From a virus, in IMG/VR virus record IMGVR_UViG_3300030061_002087, positions 6,767 through 40,943 of that record: a stretch of DNA of 34,177 bases; one strand, given 5' to 3'. Within the stretch, counting starts at the first letter, position 1; each line of letters begins with the position of its first letter. A program made the position numbers and the translations under genes. The notes under the pieces were generated by a model. It ran no database searches, was not told the origin of the DNA, and worked only from the letters and a program-made list of their open reading frames with translations. Of this stretch, positions 17,820-27,200 are shown piece after piece.

Positions 17820-20800
17820 ATGGCAAACGGATACGGTAGCTCATCAAGCCCTTCAAGTAGTAATAGACAAAGCGGACAAACTAGTCGACGTCAAGCCGCT
17901 CCTCCTGGTTTTCATTATATGCCGGATGGAACACTAATGTCTGACGCTGAACATGAGGCTTTGTACGGCAATGAGGGTCAAGAAACTCCATCACTACAAC
18001 AACAAGTAGCTCCTCCTGGTTTTCATTACATGCCAGACGGTACTTTAATGTCTGATGCTGAGCACAATAGATTATACAATACCCCAACACCAGGTGTTGA
18101 AAGTAACATTATTCCAACTCAAGGTACTCAATATAAGCGTATTGCTTCTATAGATAATTGTGGTGCGGGTAATGATACATTACCAAATTTTGCGGCGTCT
18201 CCCCAGCAGTTGGAATTTCCAGTGTGGAGAATATGTAAAGTCAACATTGTTCCAGGAAATACTATAAATGGAGGTCTACAACCAACGCCAACTATGCAGC
18301 AAAGTAATCAAGTTGCAATAACTTATGATCCATTAAACCCATGGATGATTAGAACTTTTTCCACTAACAATAATAACTCATTTGTACCTTCTTTTTTTTT
18401 AGATTTTTTAAATGAAGCAATAGCAGCTGCTGCTCAAGCAAATCCTGGAGATACGATAAATGTTGGAGATAGAGTAGAAATAAATTTAAACTATCCACAA
18501 CCTGGAACAACTGCACAAGGTAACAATATTGATGCTGGTATATGCGCGTCTACTATTTCAAACGGCGTATTATCGGGTTATGTTAATTTCTTTTGTTTAG
18601 AATATTTAGGTATGACTTTACAACCTACGGGTCTTAGTGCAGGAATTCCTACTGGTGTAAATCAAACACCTTATGGAAATTACAATTGGTGGGGATTTGC
18701 CGCGATGCTTGAGGCTTCTGTTTATACTTTTTTAAAGTATGATTGCTGTAACACTGGTTGCGGTAATGTTATAACTACCTCTGGTAGTAGTAGAGCTTAT
18801 CATTCCTGGGAAATTTGCGCTATCTCTACTAGCACAACAGCTTTTACTAATTCAGTTAATTTTTCAGGTGGTTTTGCTTTTAATGGATGTCCTTTAAATC
18901 CTGGTCCATTTGGTATGCAACCCAATGGATCTTCACTACCACTTACGCCAGCTCACATGGATGCTTTTTATGATTGGGTAGTTCAACAAGTAGGTCTTGT
19001 TAATATAGGCGATTCAATAGAATTTGATATGACTAATACAGCACCCGCTGGTACGCCAGGTAATGCACCGCTTAACGGTGAAGATGGTACTGGAATGTGT
19101 AACCTTGGTCCTTATCAGGATGTAAATAAAATTTGTTTTGTTTACCAAGGTCAAATCGCTACAAGTGGAATGGGTTGGAACGGTCCTTACGCAAGTTTAA
19201 ATCGTGATTGTTGTGAGGGTTTTGATCCATACAGACCAAGTAGATATGACTGTGTTAAAAAGAAAGTAATGGGCCAAGGTAGTGGTGGAACACCATATAT
19301 TCACCATTGTGTAGAAAGACCTTATCCTCAACCTGGTCAGTATCCTACTCTTGCGGCTTGTGAATCAAACTGCGGCAAAGGCGTTGTAGATACACCGCTA
19401 TTCCCAGGAGGCCCTAAAAAAATAAAGTTAAGTGGTAATAAAGAAGTTGATGGTTGGGTTTTAATGCCTAGCGACGTTTATGTTACACAAGAAGAGTTTG
19501 AACAAACTTACGGTGACGGTTCTGAAAAAATTATAACAGAACTTAAATTAGATTTAAATGATTTAACTGTTGCTACGGAAACTAGATCTTTAGAAATTAA
19601 AGGAAGTGATGGAGCGGAGTTTATTTTAGAAATAAAAAACGCAGCAGGTAATTACTATAATTTTTATACTAAAACATTTGCATCGGCACACTCATTTTTA
19701 GATGAAAAAATAGATTATTTGTTAAGTAGTTCTTATAAAAACGAAATAGTATTTCCAGCTTCTGGAACTGATGATCAGTATGATGTGCTGTTACATGCAA
19801 AAGCAGGCACTAGACATGTTAATTACAAAGAAAAACTTTTTGAAGATGGTAGTATTGATTTAAATGGTTCTATTGGCTCTAATTCTTTGTTGTTACAAAA
19901 AGTTATATATCAATACACTACTTTAACACTAACGCTTTCTGGTTTTTCAATAGGTAGCACTATAGCTGGAACAGCTGGAACAGATACTATTTCTATTAGT
20001 AGAGGAAAAACCCAAGAAGCAACACCTTTCTCATTCACATACACAGCAGGAACAACAGCTGCTTATAGAGTTTTAAGACAACCAACATCAGATGATGTTT
20101 TATCTTTTGTTCAGCCAACAGTTGGGGCAAATCCAATTGATTTACCAGGAGAAAACATATACCCAACTCGTAGAGATGCTTTTACTGGTGATGATATTAA
20201 TGGTGCTGTTACTAGTGGTACTACTGTTGACACAGACGCTGCTGACATATCAACTAACATCGCTGTTGGAGATAAAATAACAACAGATGTAATGACAGAT
20301 ACTGTTAACGGCTTAGTTAATAATACTGATTCTGTAACTATGGATTCTGCAGTTGCAACTAAAATGGCTGTTGGAGATAGAGTAACTGGAAATGATCAAT
20401 TAAATTCTGGTAACTTTACTGTTAAGTCAATAGACAGTACAAATGTTTTCTCACTTACAGCTGCGGCCACTATAGCAGATGGAACAACTCTTTCCTTTAG
20501 TTCTCTTATTAATAGTAGCACAACAACAGTTGTTAGTTTTCCTGGAGATGAATCAGCGTTTGTAATATCTCAAGCTGTTCAGTTTCGTGATAATGCTCCA
20601 CTTCACTTTTTTCCTAGAAAAAACTATAGTTGGTCTATAGATAATCACGCTCACTTAATAAAAGAAGGAATGATTGTTTTGCAAGATACTAATGTTGTAG
20701 AAAACACAAAAATTGCAAAATACCAAAACACAACAACCACTTCATCAGGAACAAAAAATGAGTACACACAATCAAGCAAGACAATTTCAGCTGTAAGAAC

Positions 20801-21320
20801 AGAAGGTATAAAACCAACCGTTGTTAAAGGTTTAATAACAACACAAGCTGGTGATATTACTTTCAACAACCAACAAGTTTTAGCTTTAGGTGGTGATGTT
20901 ATAAAGGTTGGTGCTTATGGAGAAAGCGAGGTATACAGATTATTTGGCTGGGAAGTTGAATTTACTGATTTAGCAATAGCATTAACAGCGCCAACAACAA
21001 CAACAACAGCTGCTAGCGTTGGTAGCGCAACTATAACAGTAGCAGATAGAGAAGGTGTAATAAATAATATTTCTAGAATTGGTGGTATAGGCATTGATTC
21101 ATCTATACAAAATCCACTTATTACAGCTGGTGGAGGAGCTGATGGAGCTGGTACTTTAACAGCCGATGCAATACAAAACATAGAAAATGGCGCAACATTA
21201 ACAATAGAAAATACAAGTAGAGTAGCTACTATAACTGGTAACATACGTATTAAACGTGCTGGTACTGCTAATCAAACCTTAAGATTTGACGTTAATAGAC
21301 TACTCTCTACATCAGCTTAA
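17820..21320 (+). CDS. Large Cys-rich tail protein with internal duplications
   Basis: This 1166-residue protein ends the tail block. After a Ser/Gln-rich start come two copies of APPGFHYMPDGTLMSDAEH (residues 27-45 and 64-82). Residues about 136-310 and 330-465 look like a tandem domain pair: W(R/E)IC at 136 and 330, a (V/I)GD(R/S)(V/I)E strand, G(I/M)C, a FC/CF strand, and paired Cys in YDCC (307-310) and RDCC (462-465). A Cys-rich module follows (SRYDCVKKK ... PTLAACESNCG). Residues about 545-1166 are beta-rich with GSDGAEF, two VGD-type modules (about 810-905) and a regular C-terminal domain ending in NQTLRFDVNRLLSTSA. The Cys clusters and repeats suit an extracellular virion surface, perhaps a fibre or receptor-binding protein, but no enzymatic motif was found. 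The exact function is unknown. Confidence 0.55.
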   Translation: MANGYGSSSSPSSSNRQSGQTSRRQAAPPGFHYMPDGTLMSDAEHEALYGNEGQETPSLQQQVAPPGFHYMPDGTLMSDAEHNRLYNTPTPGVESNIIPTQGTQYKRIASIDNCGAGNDTLPNFAASPQQLEFPVWRICKVNIVPGNTINGGLQPTPTMQQSNQVAITYDPLNPWMIRTFSTNNNNSFVPSFFLDFLNEAIAAAAQANPGDTINVGDRVEINLNYPQPGTTAQGNNIDAGICASTISNGVLSGYVNFFCLEYLGMTLQPTGLSAGIPTGVNQTPYGNYNWWGFAAMLEASVYTFLKYDCCNTGCGNVITTSGSSRAYHSWEICAISTSTTAFTNSVNFSGGFAFNGCPLNPGPFGMQPNGSSLPLTPAHMDAFYDWVVQQVGLVNIGDSIEFDMTNTAPAGTPGNAPLNGEDGTGMCNLGPYQDVNKICFVYQGQIATSGMGWNGPYASLNRDCCEGFDPYRPSRYDCVKKKVMGQGSGGTPYIHHCVERPYPQPGQYPTLAACESNCGKGVVDTPLFPGGPKKIKLSGNKEVDGWVLMPSDVYVTQEEFEQTYGDGSEKIITELKLDLNDLTVATETRSLEIKGSDGAEFILEIKNAAGNYYNFYTKTFASAHSFLDEKIDYLLSSSYKNEIVFPASGTDDQYDVLLHAKAGTRHVNYKEKLFEDGSIDLNGSIGSNSLLLQKVIYQYTTLTLTLSGFSIGSTIAGTAGTDTISISRGKTQEATPFSFTYTAGTTAAYRVLRQPTSDDVLSFVQPTVGANPIDLPGENIYPTRRDAFTGDDINGAVTSGTTVDTDAADISTNIAVGDKITTDVMTDTVNGLVNNTDSVTMDSAVATKMAVGDRVTGNDQLNSGNFTVKSIDSTNVFSLTAAATIADGTTLSFSSLINSSTTTVVSFPGDESAFVISQAVQFRDNAPLHFFPRKNYSWSIDNHAHLIKEGMIVLQDTNVVENTKIAKYQNTTTTSSGTKNEYTQSSKTISAVRTEGIKPTVVKGLITTQAGDITFNNQQVLALGGDVIKVGAYGESEVYRLFGWEVEFTDLAIALTAPTTTTTAASVGSATITVADREGVINNISRIGGIGIDSSIQNPLITAGGGADGAGTLTADAIQNIENGATLTIENTSRVATITGNIRIKRAGTANQTLRFDVNRLLSTSA
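17898..18065 (+). repeat. Two copies of a 19-residue motif, APPGFHYMPDGTLMSDAEH
   Basis: Copies at 17898-17954 and 18009-18065 encode the identical 19 residues, separated by an 18-residue Glu/Gln-rich spacer, near the N-terminus of the 1166-residue tail protein. The DNA copies differ at several third codon positions, so identity is kept at the protein level. It looks like a short binding or attachment motif held under selection. Confidence 0.9.
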
Positions 21321-21336
21321 TAGTAAAAAAACAAGC

Positions 21337-21356
21337 AAAACTGTGACTATATTAGA
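21337..21356 (+). promoter_or_regulatory. Candidate phage promoter element (GTGACTATAT)
   Basis: The 54-nt gap after the tail gene contains GTGACTATAT at 21343-21352, shared exactly with the gap before the gene at 32440. Both gaps follow the end of a large gene and precede a new group. The core resembles the GTGACACTATAG part of SP6-type promoters. A promoter for a phage-encoded single-subunit RNA polymerase is possible, but no polymerase gene lies in this window. Confidence 0.35.
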
Positions 21357-21374
21357 TATAAATTAAATTAAATT

Positions 21375-21869
21375 ATGTCTAAAAATGAATTACAAAAAAT
21401 TTTTGATAACATTCCAGCTGAATCTTGGAAAAGTAAAGTTGAAGAGTTAGAAAATTATTTAACTAGCGTGGCTGATGGAGTTGATATAGTAGCTGGTAAT
21501 GGTAAAGAATTAATTTATCCTGATATGTGGGAATATAAGCACTCTTTTCCAGAAGGCGTTTATATTAGAGAAATGAGAATGAAAAAAGGCCAAATAGGTT
21601 TTTCAGCAATACACAAGCGTAGTTACGGGTTTTTTTTATTATCAGGATTACTTGCATCGTCAAAAGAAGATGGTATTGAAGAGTTTGTAGCTCCATGCTA
21701 CGTAATATCACCACAAGGAGCAAAAAGAATAGTATATGCAATTGAGGATTGTGTAATAGTAACAGTACATGCAAACCCTACAAATACGCAAGATTTAGAT
21801 AAATTAGCAAAAATGAACGTGGTATTTAATTGGGATGAATACAAAGAATATTTAAAAGAAAAAAAATGA
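21375..21869 (+). CDS. Cupin-fold phage protein
   Basis: This 164-residue protein opens the internal-virion gene block. Its centre reads as a small cupin-like beta barrel: PEGVYIREMRMKKGQIGFSA, then IHKRSYGFFLLSGLL, then EEFVAPCYVISPQGAKRIVY and a IEDCVIVTVHANPT strand. This order (E-x-MxMKKG, xHK, GxL, P-x-x-x-SPxGxKR, E-D-x-V-x-x-x-H) resembles a cupin-domain family I recall from many tailed phages, of unknown substrate. The usual metal site is only partly present (one His in IHKR and one in VHAN), so catalysis is uncertain. The C-terminus (DLDKLAKMNVVFNWDEYKEY) is helical. The stop overlaps the next start by 4 nt (ATGA), so it is probably translationally coupled to the internal virion gene. 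Confidence 0.62.
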   Translation: MSKNELQKIFDNIPAESWKSKVEELENYLTSVADGVDIVAGNGKELIYPDMWEYKHSFPEGVYIREMRMKKGQIGFSAIHKRSYGFFLLSGLLASSKEDGIEEFVAPCYVISPQGAKRIVYAIEDCVIVTVHANPTNTQDLDKLAKMNVVFNWDEYKEYLKEKK

Positions 21870-22612
21870 ATATAAATAACATGATGTTGCCTAGCAATAT
21901 AATACAAAGAACTTATGGTATGATTGCTATGGCCGGTGCTACAGTTGTTTCAGGGGTTATTGGTGGTGTTATGGCTAATAAAAACGCAAACATGGCTGAT
22001 GAACAATTTAATAAATCAGAAGCGAGAGCAAGAGAAGAGGCAGCAAAACTAGAGGCACAAAAAGAAGAGTACAAGGCTATGGACTTTAAAAATCCATTTG
22101 CTAGTATGCAAAACATGTTTGCGGAAAACGTTTACGAAGATCTAACTGTTAATCAAATGCAAGCTCAGTTTCAAGCTGAACAAGGTGCCCAACAAAGAGC
22201 CAATATAATGCAAGGTCTTAGAGGTGCGGCTGGTAGTAGTGGTATAGCAGCTTTAGCTCAAACTCTCGCAAGACAAGGTGATTTACAAACTCAAAAAATA
22301 TCAGCGTCAATAGGACAACAAGAAGCTAGAAACCAAGCGCTAAAAGCAAAAGGAGCATTGCAAGTACAAAAAGGAGCTGCTCAAGTTCAAACCGCGCAGT
22401 TGCAAGGTGAACAATGGGTTCAACAAGCTGAAATGGATAGACAAGCTACTTTACTTGGAATGCAGATGGGTCAAACTACGGGTGCTAATATGGCCCAGCA
22501 ACAAGCTCAAGCAAACCAAATGAATGCTCAAATAGCTCAACAGCAAAATATTTTAGATACAATAGGTGCTCTCGGTACAGTGGCTGGTAAAATGGATTTT
22601 ACAAAAGCATAG
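21866..22612 (+). CDS. Internal virion (ejection) protein, gp14-like
   Basis: This 248-residue protein has a short N-terminal leader, a hydrophobic Gly-rich helix (about residues 17-38, MIAMAGATVVSGVIGGVMAN) and then a long Ala/Gln-rich amphipathic coiled coil to the end. Short Gly-containing breaks occur (GLRGAAGSSGIAALAQTLAR). That architecture is typical of T7 gp14-like ejection proteins, which leave the head with the DNA and form part of a channel through the cell envelope. It precedes two larger proteins that fit the gp15/gp16 positions, although their sequences differ. The 4-nt overlap with the upstream cupin gene supports the 21866 start over the later internal ATGs. The family assignment rests on composition and position, not on catalytic motifs. 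Confidence 0.62.
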   Translation: MNINNMMLPSNIIQRTYGMIAMAGATVVSGVIGGVMANKNANMADEQFNKSEARAREEAAKLEAQKEEYKAMDFKNPFASMQNMFAENVYEDLTVNQMQAQFQAEQGAQQRANIMQGLRGAAGSSGIAALAQTLARQGDLQTQKISASIGQQEARNQALKAKGALQVQKGAAQVQTAQLQGEQWVQQAEMDRQATLLGMQMGQTTGANMAQQQAQANQMNAQIAQQQNILDTIGALGTVAGKMDFTKA

Positions 22613-22641
22613 AGATAAACAAACTTAAAACAATATAAAAC

Positions 22642-24267
22642 ATGGCAGCAGATAGTACATTAGTGAACGCGGCATTTAGAGAGGCAATTAGTAGGGCTGG
22701 AGTAGATGTTCCAAATATGAAACCTTTAATTGATAGTAACATTGAAATTACAAAAAAAACTGGAGAAATAATTACCGGGTTAATTGGTAATATAAAAGAT
22801 GCTGAAAAAACAATGAGGTTAGGAAGAGATAAACAGCTTGCTGAATTTAAAAAAATAGCAGATAATGGGTTTACAAAACTTTATGAGCAAAAAGAACCAA
22901 TGCCAAACAAAGTTGTTAATGCTTTACGTGATAGAATTAAAGAATTAAAAGAAGAATTTGAATTAGTTAATACATATGGTAAAAACGATAACGAAGAAAA
23001 CAATGATGCTAGACTAAGATTAATGGGTGAGTTAAAAAGAATAACTGGTGGAATTATTAACACTAGATCTGATTTTCAACTTATGCTTGGCACTGCTGGT
23101 AACTGGAACAAAGAAAGAATAAATCCAGAAAACATATCAACATATCAATCTTTTTTAGATATTGAAAACATGGACACTAATGACGATGTATCAGTAGATT
23201 ATATTAATGGTAAGTTGACTTTTATTAATTCAGCTACAGGTAAACAATTTACTACTTCACAGATGAAAGAAGGTATACCTGAAATGAATAAAAAAATGAA
23301 AACCTTTGGTACTGATAGGTTTATAGCTGCAGAAAGACAAGGAATAAATGATGGTAAAAATGAGTCTTACAATTATTACGACAACGAAAGCGTTATAACA
23401 TCCGTTAAAGGTAGTTACTTAGATGAAATAGTTGATGAAGAAGATTTTATGAATGCTGCAACTATAGAGTTAGCATCTGGAGCTGGAACATTTAAAAATG
23501 ATTTATTAGACCACGCAAGCATATCTTTAGAAGTTATTAAAAATATGTATTACACAGAAGAGGGTAAAAATGTTCCTATTGGAGAAATATTTACAAAATG
23601 GGATCAAGATGGTGATGGTGATGTTGATAGCGAAGATGTTACTGCAATCAATAAATTGTCACCTGCGGAAATTGAAGCTTTTAATGCAAATCACAGAAAA
23701 GTGGTAAGCGCCTTGACAAATAGATATGATTCAGCTTTTGATCTAGAAACTTCCAAGGAATTATTTGCAAGCTGGGCGGTTAATAAAGAAAAACAATATT
23801 ATGATCGTCACTATAACTCTAATATACCACAAGTAAACCCTTCAGCATTAAGAAAAGTTGAAGGACAATCTAGAATTGGTAATAACGGTAAACTATATAA
23901 TGCTGCTACAGGCGTGTCTGAACAGGTTGGATCTGGTTATAGACTTAATAAAGCTGGTCAAGTTGTGTATGATGATAGTGACAAGTTAAAAAAATTAAAA
24001 AAGCATGAGTTAGTTACTGATGCTTTTGGAAACACTTACGAACCAACTACACATGTAATCAAAGGAGTCGCAATGGAACCTGATATTACAAAGAAAGGTT
24101 ATATTGTAAGAGATAGTGAAGGCGTACCTGTAATGTTTGACGATGAATACGAAAGTAAGGCTTTAATAAAAGAGGGTAAGATATACAAAACTAAGGAAGG
24201 ATATATATTTTATGTTGTGGATCAAGCTAGAAGAAATTTAGTAGGAACAGTAAAATCATTAGGTTAA
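22642..24267 (+). CDS. Probable internal virion protein with an EF-hand-like loop
   Basis: This 541-residue protein sits between the gp14-like and giant polyvalent genes. Residues 1-130 are mainly helical and charged (KKTGEIITGLIGNIKDAEKT; LRDRIKELKEEFELV). Residues 321-332 (DQDGDGDVDSED) match a canonical EF-hand or dockerin calcium loop: Asp at positions 1, 3 and 5, Gly at 6, a hydrophobic residue at 8, and an acidic residue at 12. It is flanked by helix-like segments, and no second loop was seen. The last 130 residues are rich in Tyr, Lys and Gly with short strands (GNNGKLYNAATGVSEQVG). No enzymatic motif was recognised. Its position suggests a protein packaged in the capsid. It lies 14 nt before the giant gene and is likely co-transcribed. 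Confidence 0.5.
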   Translation: MAADSTLVNAAFREAISRAGVDVPNMKPLIDSNIEITKKTGEIITGLIGNIKDAEKTMRLGRDKQLAEFKKIADNGFTKLYEQKEPMPNKVVNALRDRIKELKEEFELVNTYGKNDNEENNDARLRLMGELKRITGGIINTRSDFQLMLGTAGNWNKERINPENISTYQSFLDIENMDTNDDVSVDYINGKLTFINSATGKQFTTSQMKEGIPEMNKKMKTFGTDRFIAAERQGINDGKNESYNYYDNESVITSVKGSYLDEIVDEEDFMNAATIELASGAGTFKNDLLDHASISLEVIKNMYYTEEGKNVPIGEIFTKWDQDGDGDVDSEDVTAINKLSPAEIEAFNANHRKVVSALTNRYDSAFDLETSKELFASWAVNKEKQYYDRHYNSNIPQVNPSALRKVEGQSRIGNNGKLYNAATGVSEQVGSGYRLNKAGQVVYDDSDKLKKLKKHELVTDAFGNTYEPTTHVIKGVAMEPDITKKGYIVRDSEGVPVMFDDEYESKALIKEGKIYKTKEGYIFYVVDQARRNLVGTVKSLG

Positions 24268-24281
24268 AATAAAATATAAAT

Positions 24282-27200
24282 ATGAACGAAGAAATACTAA
24301 ACAATGTTTGGGAGCAGTTGTCTAGCAATAATTTAACTGATAGTGACTTTGAAACTTGGAAAATAAATTTTACCGAAGATAAAGATATACAAACTAATGT
24401 ATATAATTATTTAAAAGAAAATTATAATTTAGAAGCCACTAACCAAGAGCAGTGGACGAATAGTATAATGGGAAAGACAAACGGCACGCAGGAGGTAGAT
24501 GCGCCTGTAGTGCCAAACGTAAAACTAAACGTTACGGATTTAGCATCGGAACTTTCTTCATTGGGGTTGAGCGAAGAAGAGCTTGGGGAGTATGAAACTT
24601 CTTTAAATAACGCTTTTGTTGAAACAGAGGCTGCTATGGAAGATATTATTGAAAAAGCAAATGCTGAACCTGAAAAAATTGGAAAAATTATAAGCGCACC
24701 TTATTCTAGTACATTTGTTAAGAGTAAAACCGATTTTACAGAAAAGTATGTATTTGATGAGTTTTTAAACGAAAGCAAAACCAACAAGGAAGAAGCGAAA
24801 CAAAGATGGATACAACAAGAAAGAGAAAAAATACAAACTGAAAAATTAGAAGAAGTTTTTGAACAATTAAAAGAAGATGTATTGCCTTGGTGGACTGGTC
24901 CAGTTGGATTTGCTGAAAAAATTGTAGCTCCTTTTTCTAGCTTAGTATATCAACCTGATTTAACACCTGATTTAACGCCTGTAACCGTAGATGAAACAAC
25001 GGGTGAAACAAGAGAACTTACAGAAGAAGAGTTAGAAAAATATAAAAAAGACAAGGTTGATTACGATATAGAATCTAGCTCTGGATATAGAAAAAAAGAA
25101 TTAGAATATGAAAAAGTTAGGAATTTATTATATGACGAGTATTCTTCTAAACTAAAAGAGTTAAACCCAAAAGGTGATAAAATTGCAAAAAATATTAAAC
25201 TTTCTATGGGACAGCTTGATACTATAGATGCAGAGTTAAAAAAATTAGAAGCAGCGTATAGGATAAACCCACCAACCACACAAGCAGAAGTAGATTATTT
25301 TAATGGATTAATACTTAAAAGAAAAGGTTTGTATTCTAGTTACAAATCAAATTTAGCTAAGCTAAATGAAATAAACGTTAACTTTGACTCAATAGCTTCT
25401 ATAGCTGATATGGTTAAAAGAACTTATAGTAATATCGATGTAACAGCAAATAGAGTTGAAAGCACTGTTCTTAAATTAAAATCTGGTTTAACAAAAACCG
25501 CTAAAGAGCTAACAATTGGTGCGGTAGAAAAGTTTTCTGATGTTGACTTAAACTCAGAAGAAAACTTAGATCTTGTAAGTGACTTTATGAGACCACTAGC
25601 CAAAGGCGTGGGTAATTTAGGGGATTTTTTAGATAAAACATCTTTAGAGCTTTACCAAGAAGCAGAAAAAATAAATGAATTTACTGAAAAAAGACAGGCT
25701 TTAGGTGAGGTAAGTGATATAGAAGATTTTGGAGAGTTTGTGCTTGATCTTTTTAGTGAACAATCAGTAAACTCAGCTATAACTATAAGTACAGGTGGTC
25801 TAGGTTTGGGTATTGTTGCAGCTGGTGCTACAGGTAATAAATTTACCGCTATGGATATGGAACTTGAAAATGGTAGATATAATCCTAGAACAGGTAAAAT
25901 GGAAAAAATAGAAATATCACCATTGCAATATTATGCTGCTGGTATGGGTTATGGTTTTGCGGAATATGTTACAGAAAAAATATCTTTAGAAAATCTTAAA
26001 CTAGGTACAAGAGGTTTTAGAAACGCGCTAGATAAAGCTGGTGGTAAATATACTTTAAAATCATTTAGCTTTAATAAAGCTTTAAAGTCTTATAGAAAAT
26101 CTATGAGAAGAGAAGGTTCGGCAGAATTTTTTGCCTCTATACTACAAAACAGCTTAGATAGACATGTTTTAGAAAACAAAGAAGTTGGTATTATGGATGG
26201 TGCTGTGGAAGCTTATTTTTCAGGCGCGGTTATGTCTGGCTTAGGGTTTAATGCGCCAGCTTTAGCTGCTGCCGCTTATAGAGCCGCAACACCATCTAAA
26301 GGTTGGGACAAAATAAACGAAAATACTAGAAAGATAATAGAACTTTCAGAAGTGTATGATCAAATTATTCTTGGGCCTAGAAATCAAGAAACTCTTGACC
26401 AAGCTAAAGCTATAAGAGAGCAAATGGATAATTTGCTAAAAGATAATTTAATGCAAAAAGGTTTTGCAGAAAAAAGAATAGACCAATTATCTAATAATGA
26501 TAAAAGAACTATTTTAGATTTAGAAACTAAAAGAAATAGACTTGCAGCTAGAATTGATAAGCTTAGCGATGGTAAAAATACTGATAAAAAATACGTTAAA
26601 AGTATAGTTGAGGCACATTTAGCTCAAATAAATAATCTTGAAAGTAAAAAAGACGCTATATTAAATAACGCTATGTATTCTAGTGACATGCGTAAAACTA
26701 CTAAACTTACTTTAGAAGACGCTATATTAAAAGGTTTAAACATTAAAAGTATTGAAGCTGATAATAATCAAGACGCCTTAAAACAAGCGTTAGAGCATGT
26801 TGACCAATCAGACTTAGAAGCAGACCAAAAGAAAGCGCTTAAAGATAAACTTAAACAAACTTTTGGTCAAGTAGACGTACACGTACATGGTTTTGCTATT
26901 GGTAAAGAACAAGGACTTCCTATACAGTTTCAAATGAAGTCTAACGCAACCAACGCCGAATCAGGTAATGCTTCTGTGCATTCTCACGAGTTAGGACATA
27001 ATTCTATTTTTGCCAAAATAATAGAAGGCAATGGAGATATGCTTGGTTTGGTAAATGAATTTGAAAAATATATTAGAAATAGATTTAAAGGGTTTTCCGA
27101 AATTATAGACCAAGAAGGTAGATTTCAATTAACTCAATATGCTACTGATGCAAAAACAGTAAGAGAAGAGTTAAAAAAAGAATTAGGTAAAGAACCAACT

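Noticed and set aside
18391-18400. Run of nine T in the 1166-residue gene as a possible frameshift or sequencing error.
   Set aside because: The forward frame is open on both sides and encodes a sensible segment (SFFLDFLNE) with matching domain pattern, so no frame change is needed.
20915-21244. Reverse-strand open frame of 109 residues with a hydrophobic composition.
   Set aside because: It is the antisense of a Thr/Ala/Gly-rich beta domain, and the forward gene continues through it to a good stop.
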